The notes beneath the pieces were generated by a model, which had not been told where the DNA came from, made no database searches, and was given only the letters and a program-made list of their open reading frames with translations. Position numbers and translations under genes: made by a program. Below, piece by piece: positions 43,334 to 54,316 of a stretch of DNA of 64,000 nt (position 1 is its first letter; every line of letters begins with the position of its first letter). The stretch comes from Agrypnia vestita. Its lineage: Eukaryota; Arthropoda; Insecta; Trichoptera; Phryganeidae. Location: assembly GCA_016648135.1 (NCBI GenBank), contig JADDOH010005117.1, positions 156,131 through 220,130 of the forward strand, in the 5' to 3' direction.

Positions 43334-43962
43334 CTTGTTAACCCTTTTTAATTACGCAGAGTATAATGGGCGCGAACTCTAGGACGTGTCAGTACATCAC
43401 GCCCGGAGGATGTAATTACGATAATTTATTATTTAACGGTAATTTATATTTTTTTAAATTTTATTTATGCTTAAAATAAATGAAAAGACTATGAAATGTA
43501 TATTTTTTTCGTTTATTTATACATAAAGCACAAAGAAAAATACAAAATTACAAACAAATAGAAAAGAATATCAACAAAAAAATGGATTGGTACAATGATT
43601 TCGTCATCGCTGATATATCGCTTTCATTCATTTTGATGGATACGTATAAAAATGTATTCTAAAATTAAAGGTTAAAAATATAAGTAAATAATATAAAATA
43701 CGAAAATAGGTAGGTAAAGCGTAAGTACGTACCCATCACTGCTCACCCAGAACACGTCCACCATTCAATAGCGAAATGATACTGATTCCCTCCGTGTCTT
43801 GAATTCATGTCGAAACATGTATGGATGACCTTCGTTTTTCGAAAATATACGTTCCGCCCGTTCCAGGGCGCAACATATATTTCAAGGACTTATTCATATG
43901 TCCTACCCGTACCTGATATTGTTTACGTTTGACGTGTTCATACGTCCTGCTCGGTTAACAGG
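43334..43962. mobile_element. TTAA-flanked element, possibly piggyBac-type (629 bp)
   Basis: The left flank and end TTAA-CTTGTTAACCC mirror the right end CGGTTAACAGG-TTAA. TTAA duplication is the piggyBac signature. The inverted ends are only about 11 bp and there is no transposase, so the call is tentative. Confidence 0.45.
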
Positions 43963-43966
43963 TTAA

Positions 43967-44518
43967 ACATTCAACATGTGATATTAAATTATTGAAATTT
44001 TTTAAATTACTAGTCTTACCACTGGCTAACTATAGACACGGAATGTTCACTTACTGATTTTTACCTGGAAAAGAGATGGAAATAATATAAATACATATTT
44101 GTATTCATAACCCATTTTGGCCAATACTGCGGTTAGTGAGTTTTACCTCTTAAGTAAAGATATATATATTGTGATTTAAATATTATAATTATAACGTTGC
44201 CAATCATAAAAAAATTAACTTACTCTCACCTTGATGGCACAGACAGCTAGGTACAAATCAAGACAGACTGTACTGTAAATGTATTGCAATTTTATTTTCA
44301 CAAATCTGAAAAATGATTAAATTTATACTATTGTAATCAGCCAATTACTTTGTGGTTATAAATTGAAAACTAAATTAAACAGAATTTCGGGGTAAATAGA
44401 AACTAAACATAACATAATATGGAGAATTATATTTTTAGCAACCTTTTTTCATATGTGACAGTATGACATTTGCATTGTTCAACATTCTTATACATACTGT
44501 CATTTTTTTTAATGACTT
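43967..44518. other. AT-rich intergenic, no gene
   Basis: Nothing is recognised. Confidence 0.35.
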
Positions 44519-44713
44519 AATTTTAATTGATAACTAACTGTAACCTGTCAAATTTTAATTGATAACTAACTGTAACCTGTCAAAAATGATGGTACTTTTA
44601 CATGTAGTTTCCTAAGGAATAAGTATTTATTTATTTTATTTAAAAAAAATTACTACAAAGAGTTATGGAGACACACAGACGGATGGACAGACAGACAAGG
44701 AAATTATTATAAT
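44519..44713 (+). repeat. 32-bp tandem duplication leading into an RTE-like fragment
   Basis: The unit 'aattttaattgataactaac', then 'tgtaacctgtca', is repeated exactly (44519..44550, 44551..44582). It includes the family start 'ctgtaacctgtcaaaaatga'. The fragment ends 'acggatggacagacagacaa', then 'ggaaattatta'. Unlike the copies at 3043 and 34163, no SINE is inserted. Confidence 0.65.
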
Positions 44714-44771
44714 TAAGATAGGATACATGCATTTAATACAAGCAATTAAGGGTGTCTACAGAATGCACTTA

Positions 44772-45080
44772 TAGGATGTAACAGCTAGTCCACAATTCTT
44801 TACAGGTAGATTCTGCTTATATTGAGTCGAAAATGTGAAGCAACCATGATCTATATCAATAGTTACGGAGACACAAATCAAAGTTTGCTTTTTTTTAAAT
44901 ATTTCTTAATTATTGTAACTTATATTGAATATGAAAAATCCATTCCCTTTAATAAAAGTCAAATAAAATGATAAAAGCCTTCCAGTTCCAATTGGAAATT
45001 TTATTATTAGATTTTTTGCAGGGTTTTTATTATTTTATTTTATTTGTATCGAAGCAAATGAATTATTTTTTTGCTCATTG
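44772..45080 (+). repeat. FB1 foldback, left half with 'gtaacagctagtcc' end
   Basis: 'aggatgtaacagctagtcca', 'caattctttacaggtaga', 'gagtcgaaaatgtgaagcaa' and 'caaagtttgcttttttt' match the left side of the element at 59170. The right arm is mostly lost. Confidence 0.7.
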
Positions 45081-45109
45081 GTTGTACATCATCATGTGAC
45101 TTGACTACA

Positions 45110-45250
45110 AAGTAGTGATGGTATTTTAACTGGCTACGCAATAACCATTATTAGAGATTTGTATATCGCAGTTACCAATTATCAAAACAATCTCAAGTAA
45201 CAGTACCATGAATAACCGTTTAAAATAATGGTACTAAACTGTCACTACTG
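45110..45250. repeat. Possible short hAT-like inverted-repeat element
   Basis: 'agtagtgatggtattttaac' at the left loosely mirrors 'ggtactaaactgtcactact' at the right. No clear 8-bp duplication is visible. Confidence 0.3.
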
Positions 45251-45537
45251 CATAGATTGACAAAATCTTAAGTAGAGAACTAATTAAAATCATAATAAAA
45301 ACTATGTTGATCGCTTACTTTTTTTAAAATTTGTTTTTGTTTATTTCTATTTAAGTTGAATATAAAAAATTTGGTTGGACTGTGCCTGTCTCATTAGAAA
45401 TATCTGTGCTGAGACAGGCATTACTACACTATGATATTTTATAACTCTATCTTCTGGCCAGATTTTTATCTGATTAAAGACCACAAAATCATGTGTTTAA
45501 TGGGTGAAAGGATATAGTATATAGAATGAATTGTAAG

Positions 45538-45618
45538 ATGTCATTGAAAGAAGAACATACCCATTCTGTTGCTGAAAATCAGTCCACGGAGGAAAACATT
45601 GAAGAAAGTGATGTTGAG
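45538..45618 (+). CDS. Orphan candidate first coding exon (27 codons)
   Basis: An ATG opens a frame of 27 codons that is acidic and Ser/Glu-rich ('MSLKEEHTHSVAENQSTEEN', ending 'IEESDVE'), and the frame meets a perfect donor GTAAGA at 45619. The composition (no low-complexity AT codons, acidic) looks coding. No second exon was identified in the following 18 kb, so this may be the start of a gene extending beyond the window, or chance. Confidence 0.3.
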
Positions 45619-45807
45619 GTAAGAGTAATCTTTAAAAGTCTTGTGCACCACTTGGTCCAATAGATTGTTCTGATCACTCGATTTTCTCTAAATATGTTCA
45701 TGGTATTGGAAGTAAAGTAAATTAAATGCGATTGTATTCAAATCCATTTAAAAATATTCATCATCAAATCACAATAATCGTCAAAATCATTTACATAATA
45801 AATAAAC

Positions 45808-45962
45808 AGCCCTTTTAGCCCAATGGGCATGATACTGGCTTCTAACACCGAGGGTTCGATTCCTGGTGAGGTCACTCTATGCAATTTCCTCAAGTTGGGG
45901 TATTTCTGTGATGTGATTTGCCTCAGCTTTGTCGAAGCCTTAAAAATTCTTCTTTTTGCGTA
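45808..45962 (+). repeat. SINE-A (tRNA-derived)
   Basis: 'agcccttttagcccaatggg', 'gagggttcgattcctggtga' (B box), 'ggtcac', 'gtgatgtgatttgcctcagc' and 'gtcgaagcc'. The minus-strand frame 45738..45989 is part of it. Confidence 0.7.
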
Positions 45963-46591
45963 GATGCATATCTGCAGACTCGTAAGCATTTATTAATCTG
46001 CAAATAATGAGGATCTGTCCGTGCTACATAGGTTAGTTAACAGAACAATGTTCAATTAGTAACATCAACTTCTACACGCCAAATCCTCGTCTCCGGAACC
46101 TTAGTGTATTCCGAAACTTATGGCTTGTTTTAGTGTGTACCCGCTGTATGACATTATTTTCTAATTTCAACGCTGGCTTTTATTTTTTATTGTCTGCTTC
46201 TTTTTTTTAAAGTGAATTTTTTTTTATTATGAGCTCATGCTGCGTACAACCATTTATTTTGTTTGTATTTGATGTACGTATTGTCAATATCTCTGTATGT
46301 GACTCCTTAAATAAAATAAATCTGCTTGACATCTCCACATCATCCGAAAGGCTTCGTTCGAACATTCATAGACGAGCAATTAGGCCTGAATACAGAGTCA
46401 AAACTTAATGATTTAAAGGTTAATTGATTTAAAGGTACGCTTTTAAAACGTAATTTTCAGTACAAATTTTGCAATTAGCGAATAAATATCAACTTCTTTT
46501 CAACTGATTTGTCGTCTCATGTCGTCAGACCAGATTGCCATCAAAATTAGTATGAATTCAACCTAAATATTTCAAAGTATGTAAGTAGATA

Positions 46592-47036
46592 CAGTAAAAC
46601 CCCGTTTAAGTTGAACCCTGATAATACCAAAGTTGCCATAATTCAAAATTTTTATAACCCACAAAAACTAAATAATAGATAGTATAATAGATTAATCCTA
46701 ATAATTCGAAAGTCCCTGTAATTCGTAATTCGAAATAATCTTAAGCCCCGTGGGCTGTAAATCAATACATTTTAGTTCTCATAAATCGAAATTTTACGAA
46801 ATTGATAAATATTTCGATTTTTTTCTCAACTGAGAACAAATATGCCAATATCGGGTACGTTAGTGAAAGAAGACGTATTTCACAACATTAATAGGTTTTA
46901 CGATTTTTGGTGAATTTCGTAGTCGCAAGGCGATTTTTTTTGTACCTTTAATTTCGAATTAACGGGGTTTCGCATAAATCGAAATGTTTTTTTGGATCGT
47001 CGTTTTTTGGAATGTCGAATTAACGAGGTTCTACTG
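46592..47036. mobile_element. pogo/Tigger-like MITE (445 bp)
   Basis: The ends CAGTAAAACCCCGTTTAAG and (inverted) CAGTAGAACCTCGTTAATTC are flanked by TA. The inner text ('taataattcgaaag', 'atttcgaattaacggggttt') is shared with 38508..39567. It is an internal-deletion derivative. Confidence 0.85.
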
Positions 47037-47418
47037 TACGCAGGCAATCAAAAAAATGTAGGCAGTGTCGGACACTGCCGCAGTTATTCATAGAAACGTC
47101 AATCATGTATAGTAAGTATATTGAAATTTAAAAAATATGTTTTGAATCGATAGGTACTTAATCCTGATGCGGCCTGAAATGTCCGAGCGTGCTTACGTTG
47201 CCTCAATGAGCGGCAGTTTAAGGCTACGTTCACATGACCGCGCGGTACAAGATCTTAATAAATAGAGTTTATCATCTACATTAACGCGCGGTACCGCTCC
47301 TACCCGCGCGAGATCTTGACCCGCGCGGTGCCGCGCGGATCAAGATCCTACAAGCCTGTATCGACCCGTTCAGTTGATCCGCGCGGTTTGAGACGGACAG
47401 ACACATAGATCGAAGAAA

Positions 47419-47538
47419 ATGAGTAGCGAAGACGTATCAATCGATTTGCTTATCGATGAAATTAAAAAAAGAGATGCCATTTGGAATCTTAGTTCGGAGG
47501 ACTATTCGAATAAAATAATAAAAAGAAGATCTTGGTGA
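47419..47538 (+). pseudogene. MADF-domain N-terminus (Harbinger accessory protein)
   Basis: Thirty-nine codons: 'MSSEDVSIDLLIDEIKKRDA', then 'IWNLSSEDYSNK' and 'IIKRRSW', then stop. 'LI.E..KR..IW......Y......R...W' is the first half of a MADF domain, the DNA-binding partner encoded by PIF/Harbinger elements. The second half is gone. Its 3' half overlaps the antisense transposase frame. Confidence 0.65.
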
Positions 47539-47808
47539 TACCTTGATGCAATACCTTATAGCATGATCACTATGTTTTAAATCGTTTTCAACGCAATCAT
47601 ATAAAAAATCGAAGGATGTAACCGACATCCTGAATTAGTTAAAAAAATTCTCTTCGTGTAGTCTCAGGTCGGGATATAAAGTAAAAAATAGGCTTGAAGA
47701 AAGTCTTTGACTTAAAATAGGATACACCCAGTATCTTCTTTGTCTTCTTCTGCGATGTTTCAGTTTTCGGTATAAAATCCGTAAGCAAATTGCCTCCTCC
47801 ACATCCAT
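47437..47808 (-). pseudogene. Harbinger transposase N-terminus, one in-frame stop
   Basis: Read from the ATG at 47808: 'MDVEEAICLRILYRKLKHRR', then 'RQRRYWVYPILSQR', 'PDLRLHEENFFN' and a stop at 47635, then in the same frame 'FRMSVTSFDFLYDCVENDLK'. 'RRR..R.YWV.P......G......L..D...F..YFRMS...FD.LL' is the conserved N-terminal region of Harbinger transposases (the stop replaces the usual Tyr before FRMS). After about 47530 the frame reads the antisense of the MADF segment, so homology ends at the deletion junction. The nuclease domain is absent. Confidence 0.7.
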
Positions 47809-47945
47809 TCTCTAACAATGTTGATGCCGGACTGGCTCGCGCACAATGCTGTCATGTGAACGCTCTCACCGCGCGGGACCGCGCGGTCCATGTGAACGTG
47901 GCCTTAAATACCTACAGCGCATTGATTTTGGGTATGGGTCTTTCC

Positions 47946-48104
47946 ATTTAAGAAAGACAATCGAATAAGTATGCGAAAGCCATGCGTACGACACACATTT
48001 TTTCGTTGTGTTAGTGTTTATGGGTATAAACACCAATACAACGAAACAGTCTGCCTCGTACGAATGGCTTACACATACTAATTCGATTGTCATTCTTAAA
48101 TGAA
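47946..48104. mobile_element. Foldback MITE (about 160 bp)
   Basis: 'catttaagaaagacaatcga', then 'agccat' and 'gtacga', is mirrored by 'tcgtacgaatggct' and 'tcgattgtcattcttaaatg'. The centre 'gtttatgggtataaac' is itself near-palindromic. The frame 47866..48186 (-) crosses it and is spurious. Confidence 0.7.
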
Positions 48105-48454
48105 AAGTGGTACACGCGCCCGGCATTTTCGCTGTCATTCTCTTTGAAATTTCGCGATTTTTGTAATTTCTACCACAGGCCACCAAAATATGTAGACGTA
48201 AACATAAATTTCTTGATACACGTTCTGTTTTGAAAAAATACTACGAGCTTGTTTATTGAAACAATTATGAAAAGATCAAACTAACTACTCTTAAAAAGTT
48301 TAAAGTCTTAATAAATAAGTGGCGCTTTATTACAAAAATAAGTTTTTACTTGTATTTAATTTAAATATTAAATTATAAAATAAAAACAATGTCTACTATA
48401 AAAAAAAAATTTTTTACTAGGGGATTTAATTATGTAATAATAAATACTGTAACT

Positions 48455-48600
48455 GCAGATAATATATACGCATATATAGTGTTCCTTAAATATATACAAG
48501 GGGGACATACTTCCACTGTGTCCCAATCCTCTTGCCTAAACAAGGGGTTCAGTTTATCTATATACAATTTTTACTCTGTAAGTTGTACCTAGTTTGCTCT
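48455..48600 (+). repeat. Dispersed 'gggggacat' repeat, copy 2
   Basis: Frame 48389..48592 contains 'FLKYIQGGHTSTVSQSSCLN', then 'KGFSLSIYNF'. The copy at 62095..62250 reads 'CLKFIQGRHTSAVSQSLHL', then 'KKGVNSSLYNF', in the opposite orientation. Conservation at the protein-like level suggests a coding ancestor of unknown type. Confidence 0.55.
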
Positions 48601-48609
48601 CATATATGT

Positions 48610-49606
48610 ATATATCATTTTAAGAATATCGGGATATTTTCAAACTTTTTGTAATTTACAGCCTCGTATCTTTTAAGTTTTTATATACACCTACTTAGAG
48701 ACAAGTGTCGAATCCGGAAAATCAAAAATTGTGGGTTCACTCTTCGCGTGCATAGGTCGCGACGTCAAGCTGCCACGAATGGCACAAACTTTCATCCTTC
48801 CTCTTTAAAATGAGACCAAGAAGGCGGCGCTGTGTCTATTTCTAGTCGAGTTATTGAAGTCTGAAATTACTTCGACAAAATTGAAATTGCACCCCCACAC
48901 ACGACACCAATTTTAAAGACATATTCACGTCAAGAAAATCACGTGATATCCGAGAATCAAAAAAACATTACCGTCGACATTTTGAAGGCCGACATTTTGA
49001 AGGTTGAAGGAAGGTGAATAGATTAAACGTTATTTTGTATAAAACTTATGTGTAATTACTACGCCATTACCTCTTAATGGACTTGGAAATGTCTCACAAA
49101 ATAAACGCTTTTTACGTTGAAATGCAATTACAGTAAAAGCAAAAGCTCCACCGATCGAAGCTCAGATAATGGAACGGGATCCTACCCGTTTGCATGGCAG
49201 GTCGCACTTATCTGATATTATCAAGTTAGCTCTGGCTGTGACATTTTGCCCCGAGTTTAAATAGATCGGAAGTATAGAATTGCTTCCTCAGTACATGGTG
49301 TCCGAAAGGTAGTGATTCGTTCGAAGCGTTGTGTCAGATATTTTTATCTATACACCATCTCTAAAATACGGATGAAATCGCAACAATGCACTAGTCTACA
49401 CGTAAATTTCTTCTTTAGCGTATCGTAGCTACAAATTATAGTAATTACACTGCCTGAGTTATTTGTTTAAACGTTATTATGATCGCTAACATCAGCAAAA
49501 ACCCACAAACTTCCGTGCCTTTGAAAAACAACCCAATCGGAAAACTTCTAAATGGTATTATTGTTTATGTTTTCGGCTTTTTGCAGTTTTAAACCTTGCC
49601 AGCCTA
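48610..49606. other. Intergenic, no gene
   Basis: It includes a short direct repeat 'cgacattttgaagg' (48974 and 48990). Nothing else is recognised. Confidence 0.35.
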
Positions 49607-49750
49607 ATCACTATAGTGCTCAGGAATTCGAGCCTGGTTCCAGGCAACCACCAAGTTAAATCTATTTTCATAGTACAGGCGTTAATCTTAGTTTGAAAAT
49701 AGTATGAATATTAATGTTACACGTAGGTATTTCGTGTACGCATATTTATT
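49607..49750 (+). repeat. SINE-B, degraded copy
   Basis: 'gaattcgagcctggttccag' (eroded B box), 'aagttaaatctattttcata', 'cttagtttgaaaatagtatg' and 'acgtaggtatttcgtgtac' follow the family order. Confidence 0.6.
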
Positions 49751-51382
49751 AAAATTAATCAACAAATGCAACTGTGCACTCTATACAAAAAAATGGATGT
49801 GTGCATCTACTATGTACGCGCGTTAGAAGTACCTACTTCTTTGGCATATAGAAAAAATCAAATGCTGTGTTATATACTGTAATGTATCTAGATGAACGTC
49901 TGTCGGAATGTATGAAAGAGACAGGAAATAATGAGAGAATGAGGATTAAAAGGAACGCGCCATCCTGGCGCGCCTACTTAGCATTTAACCAGCACAATCG
50001 TAGTTACTACTTCAGCTACGTGTAAATCGCTTGTCGCAATAAAAACTCATTGTTACAAGCCAATAAACAAACTTCAAATGGATGATCGACTTTATCTGGA
50101 TCCCCAATTTTCGACATCGTCTCTTCCTGAGTTTGAAGAACGAGAACGTTACATATATCTTGCATTGGAACATGGCAGAATGCGCATGCGTATGCGCGTT
50201 CTATGCAGCTCTGTTTCATCTCATGATATACAACACAAACTAAAATTTCCACCGATTACGGTTCTCCATCAACGGATAATTTTTTAAAAATTACACATTA
50301 AATACAGTACCCACGCACCGCATTGCATTTTGCTTGTATAAAAAAGAGATGATAAAACAGTAAGCACATAATTCTATCACCTTAATAACACTTTTATGAA
50401 TGTGATCACAATTATTTAATGGAAAATACATTAGCAAATAGAGAATAAATAAAATAAGAGCGCCAGGAGCATATGCAATTTGAAAACATCATTTTCAACA
50501 ACTTGACATCGTCTGTCGTTACTTATTCTTATTCTCTTGCTCAAATGTGGGGCGCAAAAGCAAAGCGTCAATTACCAAAAAATGTTCTGAATGCTTTCCC
50601 CGAGGATTACTAATTTAAAATGTTCTGAATTAATGTATCTATCCCTTCCAAAATCATGTTTCCTATGAATTTAAAGGCTATGTTTCCTATAAAATCATGA
50701 ATGCGGTACATCCTAAATAAATAATCATCGACGACTGCATTAAATTTTTTTGGATATTGCTTTTTATACCCCACAAATGGCTATGTATTGTTTTTTTTTA
50801 ATATATTCTGTACCTAGTATTCTGCAAGTGTCTCAATTAAAATAAAATAAATAAATAATTTGGAAAACCACCATCTTAAGTTATGATTGGTGAGTCGTGA
50901 CTTTACGGTGTGAAAAATTCGGTGCCACGATGCGCGCGCATTTCGTTGCATAAATAAAATTTCACCTCCAACGCGTCTAAGAAAGGTTATTTTTATGTAT
51001 GCACTCGCATGTGTAACGAACTTTGAATTATTTGCACGCGCAAATAATTTAAAGTTCACTGATTAATGTGTTGGCTCAGTTTACGACCAATATAAGACGC
51101 AGCAGAAATTGTTTTTTGTTATCAAGCATTTATAATATTTTTCAAGACAGGGACCTCTTACTGCAATTCAACGAATGTACATATTGCCTTAATCCACGTC
51201 ATAATTAAATTAAATAAAAAACATTGCATAAGAATCAAGTTAAAAGTCAGGCACTTTTTGTAACTCACTATTCCAAAAACTAAATTTATTTATAATAATT
51301 ACTTATTTAATAGGAGTATTATGTTAGATCTGCAGACGCGGACACAAGTAATGAATCGACCGACCAATGACGTCTCGACTCG
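49751..51382. other. Intergenic; dispersed sequence at 50580..50820
   Basis: 50580..50820 ('ttctgaatgctttccccgag' through 'ttggatattgctttttatac') matches 26123..26520, which flanks a SINE-B. The frames at 50016..50287 overlap on both strands and show no domain. Confidence 0.4.
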
Positions 51383-51438
51383 AGCCGCGCTTTCATTTAT
51401 TTCACTCACACCTGTGTGCGAGTGAAACAGAGCGCGGC
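51383..51438. repeat. Hairpin in a GC-rich patch
   Basis: 'gccgcgctttcatttatttc', then 'actcacac', pairs with 'gtgtgcgagtgaaa', then 'cagagcgcggc', with small bulges. Confidence 0.55.
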
Positions 51439-51589
51439 CGGACCGGCACCTAGCGCGCCAGCACATTAGATAATTCTGGGATGCACGAGCCGCTATTCTC
51501 TGTAAAAAATTTATTTCTATCGATCTCGCAAATCCCGGGATTAAGAAACCTCAATCCGGGACCAGAAAAACGTTCGGAAGATTCTTTTA

Positions 51590-51734
51590 GGCCCAGTTGT
51601 TTCAAGTTCGATCAAAGTAAGCGGTCGATTAAAGCATAGATTTTTACGAAAACGGATCGTCTGATTGATGGAAAACGTAAAAATCTATGCTTTAAAAGAA
51701 CGCTTACTTTAATCCAACTTGAAACAACCGGCCC
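51590..51734. mobile_element. Harbinger-type MITE (145 bp) with TTA duplication
   Basis: TTA flanks both sides. The ends GGCCCAGTTGTTTCAAGTT and (inverted) GGGCCGGTTGTTTCAAGTTG extend into about 60-bp arms ('aaagtaagcg', 'aaagcatagatttttacg'). TTA plus GGGCC-like ends fit PIF/Harbinger. Confidence 0.8.
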
Positions 51735-51737
51735 TTA

Positions 51738-52912
51738 GTGAGATAGGCAACAGTTCAACCAAGATTTCATATTAGAATAAAATAAATAAACATAATCGTT
51801 TTTTTTCTAATAATGCAAATTCATTTTTTATCTATATCAGATGAACATTAAACATGGTATTAAAATCAAATCATTCACAAAGGAAAAATATCGCACATTA
51901 ACATGCTTTAAGTAAATTACATAACGTTTGTAAATATAACCCTTACCCTGGCTCGCAAAACATCACGTGATAATGCAAAGAACATCCTACAGGGGTGTAA
52001 AAAGCGAGAAAAAAAGAATGATGAAAAATATTAAATGTAACCAAAATCTTTTAAAAACAATTTTTTCAATTACAATTAAGTAACTAAGTACAATTTCAAT
52101 TCAACCTTATTTTAAATACAAATAAATATACAAATATAATATAATGTTCTTGATTTTATTTATCTTCTTCCAAATTACGTTCCTTCTTGTTTCTTCTTGC
52201 ATTCCAATTTTTTCCTTATACTTTTATTTTACCTTGAAGATCCGTATGAAAAAAAAATTATAAGAAATATAAAACTGTCGTTTGCATTTATTTCCACCTG
52301 CATCTCACATGACACTTTTATATTTATAAATATTTTTTATTCTTGATTCTTCCTGTATGAACTTTCTTTCAAAATAAATATTAGATGTCGATCTAAGGGG
52401 ATAAAATGTTTTAAAAAAATACCTACTTCAGAAAAGATTTATTTATTTAGCGAGGTAGGTAGTGGCCAAGAGTCTTGTTACATATTATCCTAATTTATTT
52501 TTATCATGTGTATGTATCAAGCAATCAAAAGTCTATTCTTGTCCAATAAACGCCAATTCATAGGCAAACTGTAAGTCCCTAAGCAGCAAAAGCATGCTGA
52601 TATAAGGGGATATCAAAAACTACTTTTTTTTTGCTTACAGGAATTCTTTATTGAAAATAAAAATATTACATACATGTTACAGTGAATATAATATTTTTTT
52701 ATACATGTTTAACTGTTCCCTGAAAAGTAATACTTGTGTTTGATGACAGGAGTATATGATACATAAGAGCATGAATGAATAAGTATGTATAAGTCAATAA
52801 TGGAACAGTGTAGAGAAATACAAACATAATAAGATAAATATTAGTGACTCAAGTATACTAATTATTTTCGGAGTATCGTTATTTTTATAATTCTATCTAT
52901 TTTTTGTTTTAA
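51738..52912. other. AT-rich intergenic, no gene
   Basis: Low-complexity T-rich stretches around 52140-52340. No domain. Confidence 0.35.
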
Positions 52913-53035
52913 TTATGTATATTCTATTTGTTTTATGTGTTTCTTGAATTTTGTATCGTGTTCTTCAGTTCTAATATTCATTGGTAAGTTATTGAAATAT
53001 TTGACATCTAGATAAGTGTAATGGTGTGTGTGGCT
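52913..53035 (-). pseudogene. LINE reverse-transcriptase C-terminal remnant
   Basis: The minus strand reads 'HTHHYTYLDVKYFNNLPMNI', then 'TEEHDTKFKKHIKQIEYT', then stop. 'YFN.LP..I......FKK.IK..' is a typical LINE ORF2 ending. The upstream frame is decayed. Confidence 0.5.
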
Positions 53036-53488
53036 GTTTTGTTGTATTTGGGAATGTTTAAACATCCTATTATTTGCGCTCTTTGGCTATGACTATGAGT
53101 ATTAAAAGTTTCAAGTGTATTTATATTTGGTTGAGTGAATGATTCTTTATGTATTTGTAAAATTGAGGTGTTTTTGTATAATCTGTCTAATGTTAGAACA
53201 TTAATTTCTTTAAAAAGTAAATCTGTAGGGATGATTCTAGGTTTTTTAATATTACTTTGATAATATTAAAATACGTTTTAAAGTAAGTTTTAATGTCCAT
53301 AATTGTTTGTAATTAGTAATTTTTATAAAAAGTAATAGTGAAGTGTAATGTAACAGACTGTACAATATTTAAAAAATATAGTAAAGAAAACTGTTTTATG
53401 TAGTTCAATTTTAAATATATTTTTATATATGTATAACTGCATTCAATTCAATTCAATTTATTTTTGTAAAGAATATTTACATCACAAA

Positions 53489-53970
53489 TAGGGAATAGGG
53501 AATGCAATCCCGATCCCGCGAGATCTCGAGGCATTTTGCGAGATCAATCCCGAACCGAAAAATCGGACGAGATTATCGGGATTGATCAACATTTTTTATG
53601 TTTTGTATGTTTGATCGTGTATATCTATAGAGCTTTTAGTAAGAAAATAGCTTTGAATAATATTTGCTGTACTTTATCAACTTAACATAGTAATAAAAAC
53701 TACTAGAAGTTAGAAGTGTTTACTCTACTACATACATTGATTGATTGATGCTTGGAAAAACGCCTACAAAAACTTTAATGCAATGATTAATAATGAACAT
53801 TTTATTAAAATTGCTGATATAAAAATGCAAGGCATTGTCGTTAATTGCTATTCAGTTCTATAAACAAACAAAAAAATACAAAAGTATTCGGGATCCGCGG
53901 GATTATAAATTCTAATCTCGGGGGATCCCGAAAGGGCAACCCCGACTCGGGATTGCATTCCCTTTCCCTA
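53489..53970. mobile_element. Non-autonomous hAT element (482 bp) with exact 8-bp duplication
   Basis: ATCACAAA lies at 53481..53488 and 53971..53978. The ends TAGGGAATAGGGAATGCAAT and (inverted) TAGGGAAAGGGAATGCAATC continue as mirrored 'cccga' blocks. The inner part is AT-rich without a transposase. Confidence 0.88.
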
Positions 53971-54013
53971 ATCACAAACATGTATTTAATTGGTAAATGT
54001 AATTAATTTTCAA

Positions 54014-54316
54014 TTAAAATATAAAATGATTGATAGCATGTAGGTGTAGGAGAATCCTGCTTCGGAAAACCGTCTGAGAGAGCAGATCAATGTCCAAAGT
54101 GGTATTGTTCAGTATAGCAGTAGCTCTTCCAACAGGTGTAACCATCGGCAGGTTGGTCCTGTATATTGGAATGTGAAACAATCTATGCCGACGCAGTCTA
54201 AGGTGAGGAACATACAAACCAATGCTCCGCATAATTTCAAGATTGTCGATCATATCGCGCAACCATTGATAAAAATGCATGGGCATACTTCTGTGGTGGG
54301 GGGGGATATATTTCAC
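54014..54316 (-). pseudogene. Probable LINE ORF2 C-terminal fragment
   Basis: A 100-codon frame containing 'MRSIGLYVPHLRLRRHRLF', then 'HIPIYRTNLPMVTPVGRAT' and 'ILNNTTLDIDLL'. An 'RR...F..P..RTN.....P..R....LN.....IDLF' ending is common in insect non-LTR reverse transcriptases. No other domain is present. Confidence 0.45.

Larger units (their letters stand above)
47222..47903. mobile_element. Deleted PIF/Harbinger element (682 bp) with parts of both proteins
   Basis: The inverted ends 'ggctacgttcacatgaccgc' and 'ccatgtgaacgtggcc' are flanked by TTAA, consistent with a TTA or TAA 3-bp duplication. Several CGCGCGG motifs lie just inside both ends. It encodes the start of a MADF protein on + (47419) and the start of a Harbinger transposase on - (47808), facing each other and overlapping. 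The rest of both genes is deleted. Confidence 0.8.

Noticed and set aside
47866..48186. 106-codon minus-strand gene
   Set aside because: It crosses the Harbinger end and the palindrome at 47946..48104.
50016..50287. Small gene on either strand
   Set aside because: Two overlapping opposite frames of similar length and no domain. Neither can be preferred.
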